A DNA stretch of 64,000 nt from Streptomyces sp. ICBB 8177 (GCF_003144095.1 NZ_NSKH01000003.1:382086-446085), one strand, 5' to 3'; counted from the first letter of the stretch, positions 18,901-27,300 are shown. Notes: generated by a model from the sequence alone, not told the origin. Translations and numbers: made by a program.

Positions 18901-19842
18901 ACCCTGACCGCCGGCGCCCTGGTCGCCTACCTGCTCTACATCGACCTGTTCTTCTCACCCGTCCAGCAGCTCTCCCAGGTCTTCGACGGCTACCAGCAGG
19001 CGTCCGTCTCGCTCGGCCGCATCGCCGAACTGCTGCGCCTGCCCACCGCGACCCCGCTGCCCCAGCACCCCGTGCCCGTACCGGGCACCGGCCTGCGCGG
19101 CGAGATCACCTTCGACGACGTCCACTTCGCCTACGGCGACGGCGAGGAGGCCCTCGCCGGCATCGACCTGTGCGTCCCCGCCGGGCAGACCGTCGCCTTC
19201 GTCGGCGAGACCGGCGCGGGCAAGTCCACCCTGGTCAAGCTCGTCGCCCGGTTCTACGACCCGACCGGCGGCGCCGTCCGCGTCGACGGCCTCGACCTGC
19301 GCGACCTCGACCTGACCGGCTACCGCCGCAGGCTGGGCGTCGTCCCCCAGGAGCCCTACCTCTTCCCCGGCACCATCCGCGACGCCATCGCCTACGGCCG
19401 TCCCGACGCCACCGACGCCGAGGTCGAAGCCGCCGCCCGCGCGGTCGGCGCCCACGAGATGGTCGCCTCCCTCGCCGACGGCTACCTGCACCGCGTCGGC
19501 GAACGCGGCCGCAACCTGTCCGCGGGACAACGCCAGCTCATCGCGCTCGCCCGGGCCGAACTGGTCGACCCTGACGTGCTGTTGCTCGACGAGGCGACCG
19601 CCGCGCTCGACCTGGCGACCGAGGCCGTGGTCAACGCCGCCGCCGACCGCCTCGCGGTGCGCAGGACCACCCTGGTCGTCGCCCACCGCCTGACCACCGC
19701 CGCCCGCGCCGACCGCGTCGTCGTCATGGACCACGGCCGGGTCGTCGAGGACGGCACGCACGCCGAACTCCTCGCCGCCGGCGGCCGGTACGCCGAGCTG
19801 TGGCGCACCTTCGCGGGCGAACCGGCCGACACCGCCGCCTGA
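15985..19842 (+). CDS. Fused two-module ABC exporter (membrane plus ATPase, twice)
   Basis: A 1285-residue protein made of two complete half-transporters in tandem. Each has a six-helix type 1 exporter membrane domain followed by an ATPase. The first ATPase has VGASGSGKSTVS, LSGGQRQRVALARA, LLLLDDATSAVD and IAHRRST. The second has [40 protein letters not shown] and VAHRLTT. The first Walker B ends in DD rather than DE, so the catalytic glutamate is replaced by Asp and this site is probably weak; the second is canonical. A roughly 90-residue Gly/Ala-rich linker joins the halves. The GTG start has GGGAGG before it. Substrate unknown. Confidence 0.93.
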   Translation: MAATTRTANTTERPGGDPDGPGDGRRRSTGGRPGQGWLRRITADSWRYRRAVLLALGASLVGMAVTALVPLLPRLIIDDVVAGHTGSVGLWAALMVLAALAVYASTYVRRYYGGRLALDVQYDLRTAMFRTLARLDGARQDALDTGQVVGRATSDLQLIQGLLFMIPVMLGNLLLFVMSLVVMAVLSPLLTLIALAVAPALWFLANRSRTRLFPATWYAQGQAAAVAGVVDGAVTGVRVVKGFGQEAQEEQKLRRVSLRLFAARLRTVRLNARYNPALQAVPALGQVAMLALGGWMAVHHQITLGTFVAFSTYLAQLTGPVRMLTMMLTVGQQARAGVERVYELIDTEPVITESPHARELPRDADADIEFDDVTFGYDPDRPVLEHLSLRVEPGETLAVVGASGSGKSTVSLLLPRFYDVSGGAVRVGGTDVRDLTLDSLRAAIGLVPEDSFLFSDSVRANIAYGRPDATDAEVEAAARAAQAHGFISALPKGYDTVVGEQGLTLSGGQRQRVALARAVLTDPRLLLLDDATSAVDARVEAEIHDALREVMRGRTTLLIAHRRSTLALADRVAVLDHGHLADVGTHDELQERCALYRRLLTDPDELAGDDAWSPDPAGRVRIVGEDGADARGGAVDGATPELWPRSDRGAEGEAQVGATAAAPAGPGMAGALAGMPATPELLARVAALPPATDTPDIDETVVRAAEPHFGLRAMLRGFTAPLLISLALVAADALGGLLLPILIRHGIDQGVDRLALGAVWSAAGLALLVVLAQWAAEVGENQMTGRTGERVLYSLRLKIFAQLQRLGLDYYERELTGRVMTRMTTDVDALSSFLQTGLVTAVVSLLTFFGILVALLALDVELALVVFVTLPPLIAATVVFRRKSVRAYGLARDRVGVVNADLQEHVAGLRVVQAFRGERAGARRFAERSDAYRQARVRGQWYISVYFPFVQFLSSVAAALVLIVGAGRVGDGTLTAGALVAYLLYIDLFFSPVQQLSQVFDGYQQASVSLGRIAELLRLPTATPLPQHPVPVPGTGLRGEITFDDVHFAYGDGEEALAGIDLCVPAGQTVAFVGETGAGKSTLVKLVARFYDPTGGAVRVDGLDLRDLDLTGYRRRLGVVPQEPYLFPGTIRDAIAYGRPDATDAEVEAAARAVGAHEMVASLADGYLHRVGERGRNLSAGQRQLIALARAELVDPDVLLLDEATAALDLATEAVVNAAADRLAVRRTTLVVAHRLTTAARADRVVVMDHGRVVEDGTHAELLAAGGRYAELWRTFAGEPADTAA

Positions 19843-19876
19843 CCGGGCATACCCTGACCGCCGGAAGGGGGCGGTC

Positions 19877-20461
19877 ATGCGCACAGCTCTTCTCCTCGCC
19901 GCCGCCGCACTGCTGGCTGGCGCCGCCGGCTGCGCGCCGGCCACCGGCTACACCGGACAGCGCGCCGCGGCGGTGACCACCGCGCCCGCCACGGGGCCGC
20001 TCCTGCCCGTCGGCAGCTGCGCGGCCCGTTCCGGCACCGCCTACCGCGAGGTGGCGTGCGACGACCGCGACGCGCTCGCGCGGGTCACCCGGCGCGCTTC
20101 CGGCCCGCCGGACTGCCCGGCCACCACCGACCTCCTGCTGACGGTGACGGCGGGCGGCGCCGTCGGTGCGACCGCCTCGCCCTCCGGCGGCGGATACGCC
20201 TGCCTGCGCGACCTGCGTCCACCGCACCCCGGCGACCCCGGCCAGGGCGGCGGGCCCAACACCATCGTCGGCGACTGCCTGTACTCCGCCGCCTCCGGCC
20301 GGGCCGGGGAGACCGCCTGCGACCGCGCCGGAGCCTCCGCACATCCGGCGCGCTACCGGATCACCGCCCTCGTCACCGACCGCGCCCGCTGCCCCTCCAC
20401 GACCGCGCTCTACGTCACCGAACCCCGCGGCCGGACCGCCTGCGCCGAACGCCTCCCGTGA
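19877..20461 (+). CDS. Putative lipoprotein, unknown function
   Basis: A 194-residue protein with a short positively charged start, a hydrophobic stretch and a lipobox-like ALLAGAAGC, so it is probably exported and lipid-anchored at the Cys near residue 19. The mature part is rich in Cys, Pro and Thr (at least eight cysteines, likely disulfide-bonded outside the cell). It shows two similar blocks, VGSCAARSGTAYREVACDD and VGDCLYSAASGRAGETACD, suggesting an internal duplication. A good ribosome site (AAGGGGG) precedes the ATG. No known domain is recognised. Confidence 0.75.
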   Translation: MRTALLLAAAALLAGAAGCAPATGYTGQRAAAVTTAPATGPLLPVGSCAARSGTAYREVACDDRDALARVTRRASGPPDCPATTDLLLTVTAGGAVGATASPSGGGYACLRDLRPPHPGDPGQGGGPNTIVGDCLYSAASGRAGETACDRAGASAHPARYRITALVTDRARCPSTTALYVTEPRGRTACAERLP

Positions 20462-20470
20462 CCCCGCGCC

Positions 20471-21262
20471 TCACGCGAACTCGCCCAGCAGCCGCATCAG
20501 ATGCTCCCGCCCCGCGTCCAGCAACTCCGGCAACCCGGCGGCCTGCGGATACCACCGCTTCTCGTACTCCCAGCACAGCCAGCCGTCCCACCCCTCGCGG
20601 CTGAGCACCTCCACGCACCCCTCCAGCGGCAGCACCCCGCTCCCCAGCGGCAACGGCGTCAACTCCTCGGCCGACGCGACGTCCTTGACCTGGACGTAGC
20701 CCAGATACGGAGCCAGCGCCGGATAGGACGCGGCGGGCTCCTCACCGCCGAGCCAGGTGTGCAGCACGTCCCACAACGCACCCACCGCCCGGTGCCCGAC
20801 CGGCCCCAGCACCCGCGCCAGAGCCGCCGCGGTGCGGTGCGAGTCGTGCGTCTCGACCAGCACCCGCACCCCGCGCTCCGCCGCGTACGGTGCGACCGCC
20901 GCCAGCCGCCGCGCCGCCACCACGTCGTCCTCCGGCCCACCGCCACCGGGGAAGACTCTGACGAACGGCGCGCCCAGATCACCCGCGAGTCCGACCTGCC
21001 GCCGCAGGTCCTCCACCACCGCGTCGTCCGCACCGGCCGCCGCCACCCGCGTGTACGCCGCCACGCACAGCACCTGGACCCCAGCGGCCTCGAACATCTC
21101 CCGCACCCGGGCCCGCGCGTCGCCGCTCAGCCCGGGGTGCACCGGTTCCTCGTCAGGGTCGGCGCGCAACTCCACGCCGTGGTAACCGTGTTCGAGCGCC
21201 AGCCGGACCACCTGCTCCACCGGCAGCCCGGGCACACCGAGGGTGGAGAACGCGAGCCTCAC
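20471..21262 (-). CDS. Sugar phosphate isomerase/epimerase (xylose isomerase-like TIM barrel)
   Basis: A 263-residue AP-endonuclease-2 superfamily TIM barrel. It starts MRLAFSTLGVPGLPVEQVV with HGYHGVELRAD. The metal-site residues of the fold are visible in RVLVETHDSHRT (Glu), VGALWDVLHTW (Asp and His), YVQVKDV and WLCWEYEKRW (Glu). The stop of the following GNAT-fusion gene overlaps its start, so the two are coupled. The substrate cannot be told; the sugar-catabolic genes farther right offer a possible context. Confidence 0.85.
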   Translation of the reverse strand: MRLAFSTLGVPGLPVEQVVRLALEHGYHGVELRADPDEEPVHPGLSGDARARVREMFEAAGVQVLCVAAYTRVAAAGADDAVVEDLRRQVGLAGDLGAPFVRVFPGGGGPEDDVVAARRLAAVAPYAAERGVRVLVETHDSHRTAAALARVLGPVGHRAVGALWDVLHTWLGGEEPAASYPALAPYLGYVQVKDVASAEELTPLPLGSGVLPLEGCVEVLSREGWDGWLCWEYEKRWYPQAAGLPELLDAGREHLMRLLGEFA

Positions 21263-22193
21263 AGCGCCATCACCCAGTCCTGCCCCACCAGGTCCTTGCC
21301 GAAGCTGTGGTGGGGTTTCTCCGCCACCAGCTCGAACCCGTGCCGCTCGTAGATCTTCCGGGCCGCCGCCAGTACGTCATTGGTCCACAACACGATCTCC
21401 CGGTACCCGGCCTCGCGCGCGAAACACACGCACTGGCTCACCAACCGGTCGCCGACGCCGTTGCCCCGTGCCGTGGGCGCCACCAGCAGCAGCCTCAGCC
21501 GCGCCGTCTCGTCGTCCTCCCGTACGCACATCACGCACCCGACCGGCTCGCCGTCGAACTCGGCGATCCACAGCGCCTCGCGGGCCGGATCATGGCCGTT
21601 CGCGAAATCGCCGACGATCCGGGCGACCAGCGCCTCGTACTCCTCGTTCCACCCGAACTGCTCCGCGTACAGCGCACCGTTGGCGCGGACCACCCAGCCC
21701 AGGTCACCGGGGCGCGGGCCGCGCACCACCACCGTGCCCACCCTCGGGCGCGACAGCACGTCCTCGGCGGTCCGCAGCGCCTCGGTCAGCCGCCGCCGCT
21801 GGCCCTCGCCCAGCCGCGCCACCAGGTCGCCGACCGCCTCCCAGGAACGTTCGTCCAGCAGCGCCGCCGCCTCCCGCCCGGCCCGGGTGAGCCGCACCAG
21901 GTGCACACGGCGGTCGGTGGGGTGCTCCTCGCGCTCCACCAGCCCCGCCTTCTCCAGCCGGGCCAGCACCCGGCTCAGGTGCGCGGCCTCGGCGCGGATG
22001 GTCTCGCGCAGCCGCGGTACCGCCGTGCGCTCCTGCTGGTTCAGCTCGTAGAGCACCCGGGCCTCGGTGAGCGAGTACGGGGTGCCGAGGCGGCCCGCGT
22101 AGTCGAGCGCGCCGATCAGGCTGGTGTAGAAGCGGTTGAACGAGCGGATCGCGTCGACCGTGGGGCCGAGCCAGGGGCGTCTTTCGCGGTCAT
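21259..22193 (-). CDS. MarR-GNAT fusion regulator/acetyltransferase with apparent N-terminal frameshift
   Basis: The protein joins a MarR winged-helix domain (TVPRL-like helices, VLARLEKAGLVEREEHPTDRRVHLVRLTRAG) to a GNAT acetyltransferase (LRLLLVAPTARGNGVGDRLVSQCV, VLWTNDVLAAARKIYERHGFEL). The main frame is open from 21259 to past 22193 but has no ATG or GTG before 22056, inside the MarR domain. A good start does exist at 22193 (MTAKDAP, with GAAGGG before it) but in another frame. Adding one base in the GGGG run at 22174-22177 joins MTAKDAP to WLGPTVDAIRSFNRFYTSLIG, the normal family N-terminus. So the gene is either frameshifted or miscalled by one base. Its stop overlaps the next gene's start. 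Confidence 0.75.
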
Positions 22194-22227
22194 GGGGGCC
22201 ACCCTTCGGAAATCGGTTGTCACACCG

Positions 22228-22240
22228 TTGTCTCCGACAA
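22228..22240. promoter_or_regulatory. MarR-type operator upstream of the MarR-GNAT gene
   Basis: TTGTCTCCGACAA is an inverted repeat with five-base arms 35 bases upstream of the start at 22193. A further TTGTC half-site lies at 22217-22221. The form is typical of MarR-family sites, so autoregulation is likely. Confidence 0.5.
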
Positions 22241-22314
22241 GGGTATGTCGGGGGCGGGTCCCTTCGGCAGGGCTTACGCGGAAGCGGCGGGCGCGACCTA
22301 GGGGCGTGCGGCGA

Positions 22315-23499
22315 TCAGCTTTCGCGCGGGGGTGCGGTGGACTCGCGTACCACCAACTCGCCCTCCACCAGCGTCACTGCGCCCGGGGGTGCCGTCTCGC
22401 GCCCCATCACCAGCCGTCCGGCCCGCGCCCCCGCCTCGTGCAACGGCAGTCGCACCGTGGTGAGCGCCGGCGTCGCGTCCACGCTGAACGGCAGATCGTC
22501 GAACCCGGTCACCGACACGTCCTGCGGCACCCGCAGCCCCCGCTCGCGCAGCGCGGCGATCACGCCGAGTGCCACCGTGTCGTTGGCGGCCACGATCGCG
22601 GTCAAGTCGGGGCGTCGGTCCAGGAGTTCGAGCGCGGCGCGGTGGCCGCTGGCCCGGTCGTAGTGCCCGTACGCGGTCAGTCCGCCGCACTCGCGTTCCA
22701 GCCCGTACGCCCTCAGCGCGTTGCGGTGGCCCTCCAGGCGGTGCCGCGTCGTGGTGCGGTCGACCGGGCCCGCCACGCAGCCGATGCGGCGGTGTCCGAG
22801 GCGTATCAGGTGCCGGGTCAACAACTCTGAGCCGCCGCGATTGTCGAACCCCAGCGTCATCACCGAGCTGCCGCCCTCAGGCTCCTCCGCCCTCTCCTCG
22901 GACGGCTCGGACGGCCTGGACGGTCCGGCCGATCCGGCGGGCTCGGACGGCCCTGATGTCCCCGACGTGCCCGATGTCGCCGACGGCAACGGCGGTCGCC
23001 CGCACAGCACGACGCGCGTCCCCGACGCCGCCAGCCGCGCCAGCCGGTCGGCGATGGCCCCGGTGTCGGCGCCCTCCACCGCGCTGCCGGTCAGGATGAC
23101 GCCCGCCGCCCGCTGCCTGCGCAGCAACGTCAGGTATGTCAGCTCCGCCTCCGGCGAACCACCCGTGTTGCAGACCACGGCCAGCTTGCCGCCCCCCGGC
23201 GCGCCCGCCTGCCCCTGCCGGCCGACGTCGCCGCCGCGGGATATCTCCGCCTGTGCGGCGCTGGCGAGGATGCCGAAGAACGGGTCGGCGACATCGTTGA
23301 CGAGCACCCCGACCAGGTCCGAGGTCGCCGCCGCCAGCGCCCTGGCGTTCCCGTTGACCACGTACTCCAGATCCTCCACGGCCCGCAGCACCCGCTCACG
23401 GGTGTGGTCGGCGACCGGGTAATTGCCGTTCAGCACACGGGAGACGGTCGCGGAGGACACCCCCGCGCGCGCCGCCACATCGGCCAGGGTCGTGGTCAT
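22315..23499 (-). CDS. LacI-family transcriptional regulator with inserted low-complexity linker
   Basis: A 394-residue LacI/GalR repressor. The N-terminal HTH TLADVAARAGVSSATVSRVLNGN is complete with its hinge helix region, followed by a periplasmic-binding-protein-like sugar domain (GVLVNDVADPFFGILASAAQ, TAIVAANDTVALGVIAALRERG, VSVTGFDDLPFS). The start at 23499 has GGAGGAAGT. Residues about 170-212 are a Ser/Gly/Glu/Pro-rich insertion (SATSGTSGTSGPSEPAGSAG and on) not expected inside this fold; a second short Gly/Gln insertion lies near residues 88-104. The gene is divergent from the oxidoreductase operon with a GAAAGCGCTTTC operator between. Confidence 0.88.
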   Translation of the reverse strand: MTTTLADVAARAGVSSATVSRVLNGNYPVADHTRERVLRAVEDLEYVVNGNARALAAATSDLVGVLVNDVADPFFGILASAAQAEISRGGDVGRQGQAGAPGGGKLAVVCNTGGSPEAELTYLTLLRRQRAAGVILTGSAVEGADTGAIADRLARLAASGTRVVLCGRPPLPSATSGTSGTSGPSEPAGSAGPSRPSEPSEERAEEPEGGSSVMTLGFDNRGGSELLTRHLIRLGHRRIGCVAGPVDRTTTRHRLEGHRNALRAYGLERECGGLTAYGHYDRASGHRAALELLDRRPDLTAIVAANDTVALGVIAALRERGLRVPQDVSVTGFDDLPFSVDATPALTTVRLPLHEAGARAGRLVMGRETAPPGAVTLVEGELVVRESTAPPRES

Positions 23500-23644
23500 C
23501 GTCGTACTTCCTCCGTACTCGCTCTCTCCGCCGCACGTCATACGCGCCGTACGGCCGGAAGGACTCAGCGGGGTCGGCGCCGGTTTCCGCCATTGGCACG
23601 ACCTCTTGAAGTGTCCTTCCCGGGATCGCTAGCGTAGCCGGACG

Positions 23645-23656
23645 GAAAGCGCTTTC
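23645..23656. promoter_or_regulatory. LacI/GalR-type operator
   Basis: GAAAGCGCTTTC is a perfect 12-bp palindrome with the central CG step usual for LacI-family sites. It lies 47 bases before the oxidoreductase start and 146 bases from the LacI start, in the shared promoter region. Confidence 0.75.
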
Positions 23657-23702
23657 TACGGGCCTTCCGGGCAGGCGGCAGCGACGACGGAGAGGACCCG
23701 AC

Positions 23703-24860
23703 GTGACCCGCAGGACCGTCCGCATCGCGATGAACGGCGTCACCGGCCGCATGGGCTACCGCCAGCACCTGATCCGCTCCGTCCTCGCCATCCGCGAGCA
23801 GGGTGGACTCCGGCTCGACGACGGCACCGTCCTGTGGCCCGAGCCGGTGCTCCTCGGCCGCCGCGAAGCCGCCCTCCGGGAGATCGCCGACCGCCACGGC
23901 CTCGACCACTGGTCCACCGACCTGGACACCGCGCTGTCCGACCCGTCCGTGGAGGTCTACTTCGACGCCCAGGTGACCTCCGCCCGTGTGCCGGCCGTGC
24001 GCCGCGCCATCGCCGCGGGCAAGCACGTCTACTGCGAGAAACCCACCGCCACCACCTTCGAGGACGCCTTCGAACTCGCCCGCCTGGCCCGCGAGTCGGG
24101 GGTGCGCAACGGTGTCGTGCAGGACAAGCTCTTCCTGCCAGGCCTGCGCAAACTGCGCCGCCTTGTGGACGGCGGCTTCTTCGGACGCGTGCTGTCGGTG
24201 CGCGGCGAATTCGGCTACTGGGTCTTCGAGGGCGACTGGCAGCCCGCCCAACGTCCGTCCTGGAACTACCGCGTTCGCGACGGCGGCGGCATCACCGTCG
24301 ACATGTTCCCGCACTGGGACTACGTGCTGCACGAACTCTTCGGCCGCGTGACCTCCGTCCAGGCGCTCAGCACCACCCACATCCCGCGCCGCTGGGACGA
24401 GGACGGCAAGCCCTACGAGGCGACGGCCGACGACGCCGCCTACGGGGTCTTCCAACTCGCCTCGGGCGCGGTCGCCCAGTTCAACTCCTCCTGGACGGTG
24501 CGGATCCACCGCGACGAACTCCTCGAACTCCAGGTGGACGGCACCCACGGCTCCGCCGTCGCGGGCCTGCGCGACTGCCGTGTCCAGCACCGGTCGGCCA
24601 CCCCCAGGCCGGCCTGGGATCCGGACGGCCCGCCCGCCGACCGGTTCCGCGCGCAGTGGCAGGAGGTTCCGGACAACGAACCCGGCGGCTTCGGCAACGC
24701 CTTCAGGGCGCAGTGGGAACTCTTCCTCCGCCACGCCGTCGCCGACGGCCCCTGGCACTGGGACCTGCTGGCCGGGGCCCGCGGCGTCCAGCTCGCCGAA
24801 CTCGGCCTGCGCTCCTCGGCGGAGGGCCGCCGCCTCGATGTCCCGGAGCTGACCCTGTGA
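23703..24860 (+). CDS. Gfo/Idh/MocA-family NAD(P)-dependent oxidoreductase
   Basis: A 385-residue sugar or cyclitol dehydrogenase. The N-terminal Rossmann half starts RIAMNGVTGRMGYRQH, with the variant glycine pattern of this subgroup, and contains GKHVYCEKPTATTFEDAFELA, whose CEKP lysine is the family's catalytic lysine. The C-terminal half has the active-site-type sequence GGGITVDMFPHWDYVLHELFG. The GTG start follows GGAGAGGA. Its stop overlaps the GTG of the next gene. The family oxidises sugar hydroxyls with NAD(P); the substrate here is unknown. Confidence 0.9.
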   Translation: MTRRTVRIAMNGVTGRMGYRQHLIRSVLAIREQGGLRLDDGTVLWPEPVLLGRREAALREIADRHGLDHWSTDLDTALSDPSVEVYFDAQVTSARVPAVRRAIAAGKHVYCEKPTATTFEDAFELARLARESGVRNGVVQDKLFLPGLRKLRRLVDGGFFGRVLSVRGEFGYWVFEGDWQPAQRPSWNYRVRDGGGITVDMFPHWDYVLHELFGRVTSVQALSTTHIPRRWDEDGKPYEATADDAAYGVFQLASGAVAQFNSSWTVRIHRDELLELQVDGTHGSAVAGLRDCRVQHRSATPRPAWDPDGPPADRFRAQWQEVPDNEPGGFGNAFRAQWELFLRHAVADGPWHWDLLAGARGVQLAELGLRSSAEGRRLDVPELTL

Positions 24861-26170
24861 CCCCGGGGATCGTCCTGCCCGACGAGGAGGGACACCTGCG
24901 GAGGTATCGCCCGCGCGATGATCCGGCGCCGTACGTGCGGCGGAGTGCGGCGGACCCGGGCGATTCGCGGGAGGAGGCGGCGTTTGGTGGCCGGGCGGAG
25001 GGCGGAGCTCCGCCGGCGGGCGCGACGTCGCCGGGGAGCGGGGCTTCGGCGGAGGGCCGGGCCTCGGCACGGGGCGGGGCGGCTGCCACCCCGCCCCCGG
25101 CTCCTCGCCTGCTGCTGGCCGCCGCCCACGTCGTCGCCGACCCGTTCCGCACGGTGGGGGATCCGGATGCCCCCGCCGCCGTCGACTGGGACGCGACGCT
25201 CGCCTTCCGCCGTCACCTGTGGGCCCTCGGGCTCGGTGTCGCCGACGCGATGGACACCGCGCAACGCGGCATGGGCCTGGACTGGGCCGCCGCCCGCGAG
25301 TTGGTCCGCCGCTCCGCCGCCGAGGCGAAGACGGTGGGCGGACGCATCGCCTGCGGTGTCGGCACCGATCAACTCGCCGCCCCGGCACGCTCGTTGGCGG
25401 AGGTCGTCGCCGCGTACGAGGAGCAGCTCGCCGTCGTGGAGGACTGCGGTGCGCAGCCGGTCCTCATGGCGTCCCGCGCCCTCGCAGCCCTGGCCGCCGG
25501 GCCCGACGACTACGCCGAGGTCTACGGGAGGCTGCTGCGCCAGTGCTCGGGGCCGGTCGTCCTGCACTGGCTGGGCCCGATGTTCGATCCGTCGCTGACC
25601 GGCTACTGGGGCAGCACCGAACTCGACGCGGCGACCGAGGCGTTCCTCGCTGTCGTCGCCGCGCATCCGGGGAAGGTGGACGGCGTCAAGGTCTCGCTCC
25701 TCGACGCGCGCCGCGAGGTCGCCCTGCGCCGACGCCTGCCGGACGGCGTCCACTGCTACACGGGGGACGACCTGCACTACCCCGAGCTGATCGACGGTGA
25801 CGACCAGGGCTTCAGCCATGCCCTGCTCGGTGCCTTCGACCCGCTCGCACCGGCGGCCGCCGAGGCGCTGCGTCTCCTCGGCGACGGTGACCGGCAGGGC
25901 TTCCGGGCTCTGCTCGACTCCACTGTTGAGTTGTCCCGCCATCTCTTTTCGGCCCCGACCCGTCACTACAAGACGGGAGTGGTGTTCCTCGCCTGGCTCG
26001 CCGGGCACCAGTCGCACTTCACCATGGTCGGCGGACTGCACTCCGCCCGATCACTCCCGCACCTGGCCCGCGCCTACCAACTCGCGGACGAGCTGGGCCT
26101 CTTCCCCGATCCGGGGCTGGCTCGTTCCCGTATGGCATCCCTCCTCTCTCTCCATGGAGTCAATCAGTGA
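24857..26170 (+). CDS. DUF993, dihydrodipicolinate-synthase-like protein
   Basis: A 437-residue member of the DUF993 family, related to dihydrodipicolinate synthase/aldolase TIM barrels. Conserved-looking blocks include DAMDTAQRGMGLDW, VVLHWLGPMFDPSLTGYWGS, DGVKVSLLDA (the VKVS lysine is the likely Schiff-base position) and YTGDDLHYPELIDGD. Residues about 32-83, between a short N-terminal strand and the barrel, are an Ala/Gly/Ser-rich low-complexity insert. The start overlaps the previous gene's stop (GTGA) and its own stop overlaps the next GTG, so three proteins are translationally coupled. It is probably a lyase or aldolase step on an oxidised sugar. Confidence 0.82.
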   Translation: MTPGIVLPDEEGHLRRYRPRDDPAPYVRRSAADPGDSREEAAFGGRAEGGAPPAGATSPGSGASAEGRASARGGAAATPPPAPRLLLAAAHVVADPFRTVGDPDAPAAVDWDATLAFRRHLWALGLGVADAMDTAQRGMGLDWAAARELVRRSAAEAKTVGGRIACGVGTDQLAAPARSLAEVVAAYEEQLAVVEDCGAQPVLMASRALAALAAGPDDYAEVYGRLLRQCSGPVVLHWLGPMFDPSLTGYWGSTELDAATEAFLAVVAAHPGKVDGVKVSLLDARREVALRRRLPDGVHCYTGDDLHYPELIDGDDQGFSHALLGAFDPLAPAAAEALRLLGDGDRQGFRALLDSTVELSRHLFSAPTRHYKTGVVFLAWLAGHQSHFTMVGGLHSARSLPHLARAYQLADELGLFPDPGLARSRMASLLSLHGVNQ

Positions 26171-27045
26171 CCACTGACAATCGGGGGCCCGCGGAAGGCT
26201 CTGGTCAACCAAGTGATCAGGGGTTCACTCGACTCAGTGTCAATCAGCAGACGGTGCGGCAGCTCTCCGTCCCCGAGCTCGTCCGGGCCTGCGCGGCACT
26301 CGGCATCCAGGGGGTGGGTCTGTGGCGGGAGCCGGTCAGGGAGTTCGGGGTCGTGCGGGCGGCCAGGGCGGTACGCGAGGCGGGCCTGACCGTCACCTCG
26401 CTGTGCCGGGGCGGCTTCTTCACCGCTGTCGATCCCGCCGAGCGGGCCGCCGCCCTCGCCTCGAACCGCGCCGCCGTCGACGAGGCCGCCGGCCTCGGCA
26501 CCTCGACTCTTGTCCTCGTCTCCGGCGGCCTGCCGCAGGGGGAGCGGGACCTGGCCGCCGCCCGCGAGCGCGTCGCCGACGCCATCGCCGAACTCGTCCC
26601 GTACGCGGCCGACATGGGCGTCCGGCTGGCCATCGAGCCCCTGCACCCCATGTTTGCGTCCGACCGCTGCGTCGTATCGACCCTCGCCCAGGCCCTCGAC
26701 CTCGCGGAACGTTTTCCCGCCGAACGCGTCGGGGTGGTCGTCGACACGTACCACGTGTGGTGGGACGACCGGACCCCGCAGCAGATCGCCCGCGCGGGTG
26801 CCGACGGCAGGATCGCCGCGTTCCAGCTCGCGGACTGGGTGACGCCGTTGCCGGAGGGCGCGCTGCTCGGCCGGGGACAACTGGGCGACGGCTGCGTCGA
26901 CCTGCGGGGCCTGCGCGAACTGGTCGACCGCGCGGGCTACGACGGTCCGATCGAGGTCGAGGTCTTCAGCCCGGCACTGTGGGAACGGCCCGGGGACGAG
27001 GTGGTGGCAGAAACAGCGCGCCGCTTCCGGGAGTTCGTGCTCTGA
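26167..27045 (+). CDS. Sugar phosphate isomerase/epimerase
   Basis: A 292-residue xylose-isomerase-like TIM barrel. Visible are LGIQGVGLWREPVREFG, LAIEPLHPMFASDRCVV (metal Glu), VGVVVDTYHVWWDD (Asp and His), FQLADWVTPLP and GPIEVEVFSP (Glu), the usual metal-ligand set. The start codon overlaps the DUF993 stop. As the third gene of the operon it probably acts on the same sugar as the oxidoreductase and lyase, comparable in composition to inositol-type (IolE/IolH) pathways, though no pathway can be assigned. Confidence 0.87.
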   Translation: MTTDNRGPAEGSGQPSDQGFTRLSVNQQTVRQLSVPELVRACAALGIQGVGLWREPVREFGVVRAARAVREAGLTVTSLCRGGFFTAVDPAERAAALASNRAAVDEAAGLGTSTLVLVSGGLPQGERDLAAARERVADAIAELVPYAADMGVRLAIEPLHPMFASDRCVVSTLAQALDLAERFPAERVGVVVDTYHVWWDDRTPQQIARAGADGRIAAFQLADWVTPLPEGALLGRGQLGDGCVDLRGLRELVDRAGYDGPIEVEVFSPALWERPGDEVVAETARRFREFVL

Positions 27046-27224
27046 GTTCGCCCGGTCGGGCGCTCTGCGGGAGCGGGGCGGGCCGGGGGTGGGCGTCGAC
27101 GGGTGGACTGGGGTGTACCGGGTGGAGTGTGGTGTACGGAGGGGAGTGCGGACGTCGGGCGGGCGCTGCGCCGGTGTCGGGTAGATGTCGCGGGCGGATG
27201 TCGCGCGGGCCGGGGTGGGCCGCC

Positions 27225-27300
27225 GGCGGACGTCAAGTGGCCCCGGGCGGGCCCTTGGCGGACGTCAAGGGGACCGGACGGGCCCTTGGCGGACGACGCG
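27225..27300. repeat. About 31-bp tandem repeat, two and a half copies
   Basis: Two copies, at 27225-27256 and 27257-27287, begin GGCGGACGTCAAG and end CGGGCCCTT. A third starts GGCGGACGACG and degrades. Looser relatives (GATGTCGCGGGCGGATGTCGC) precede them. Confidence 0.7.
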
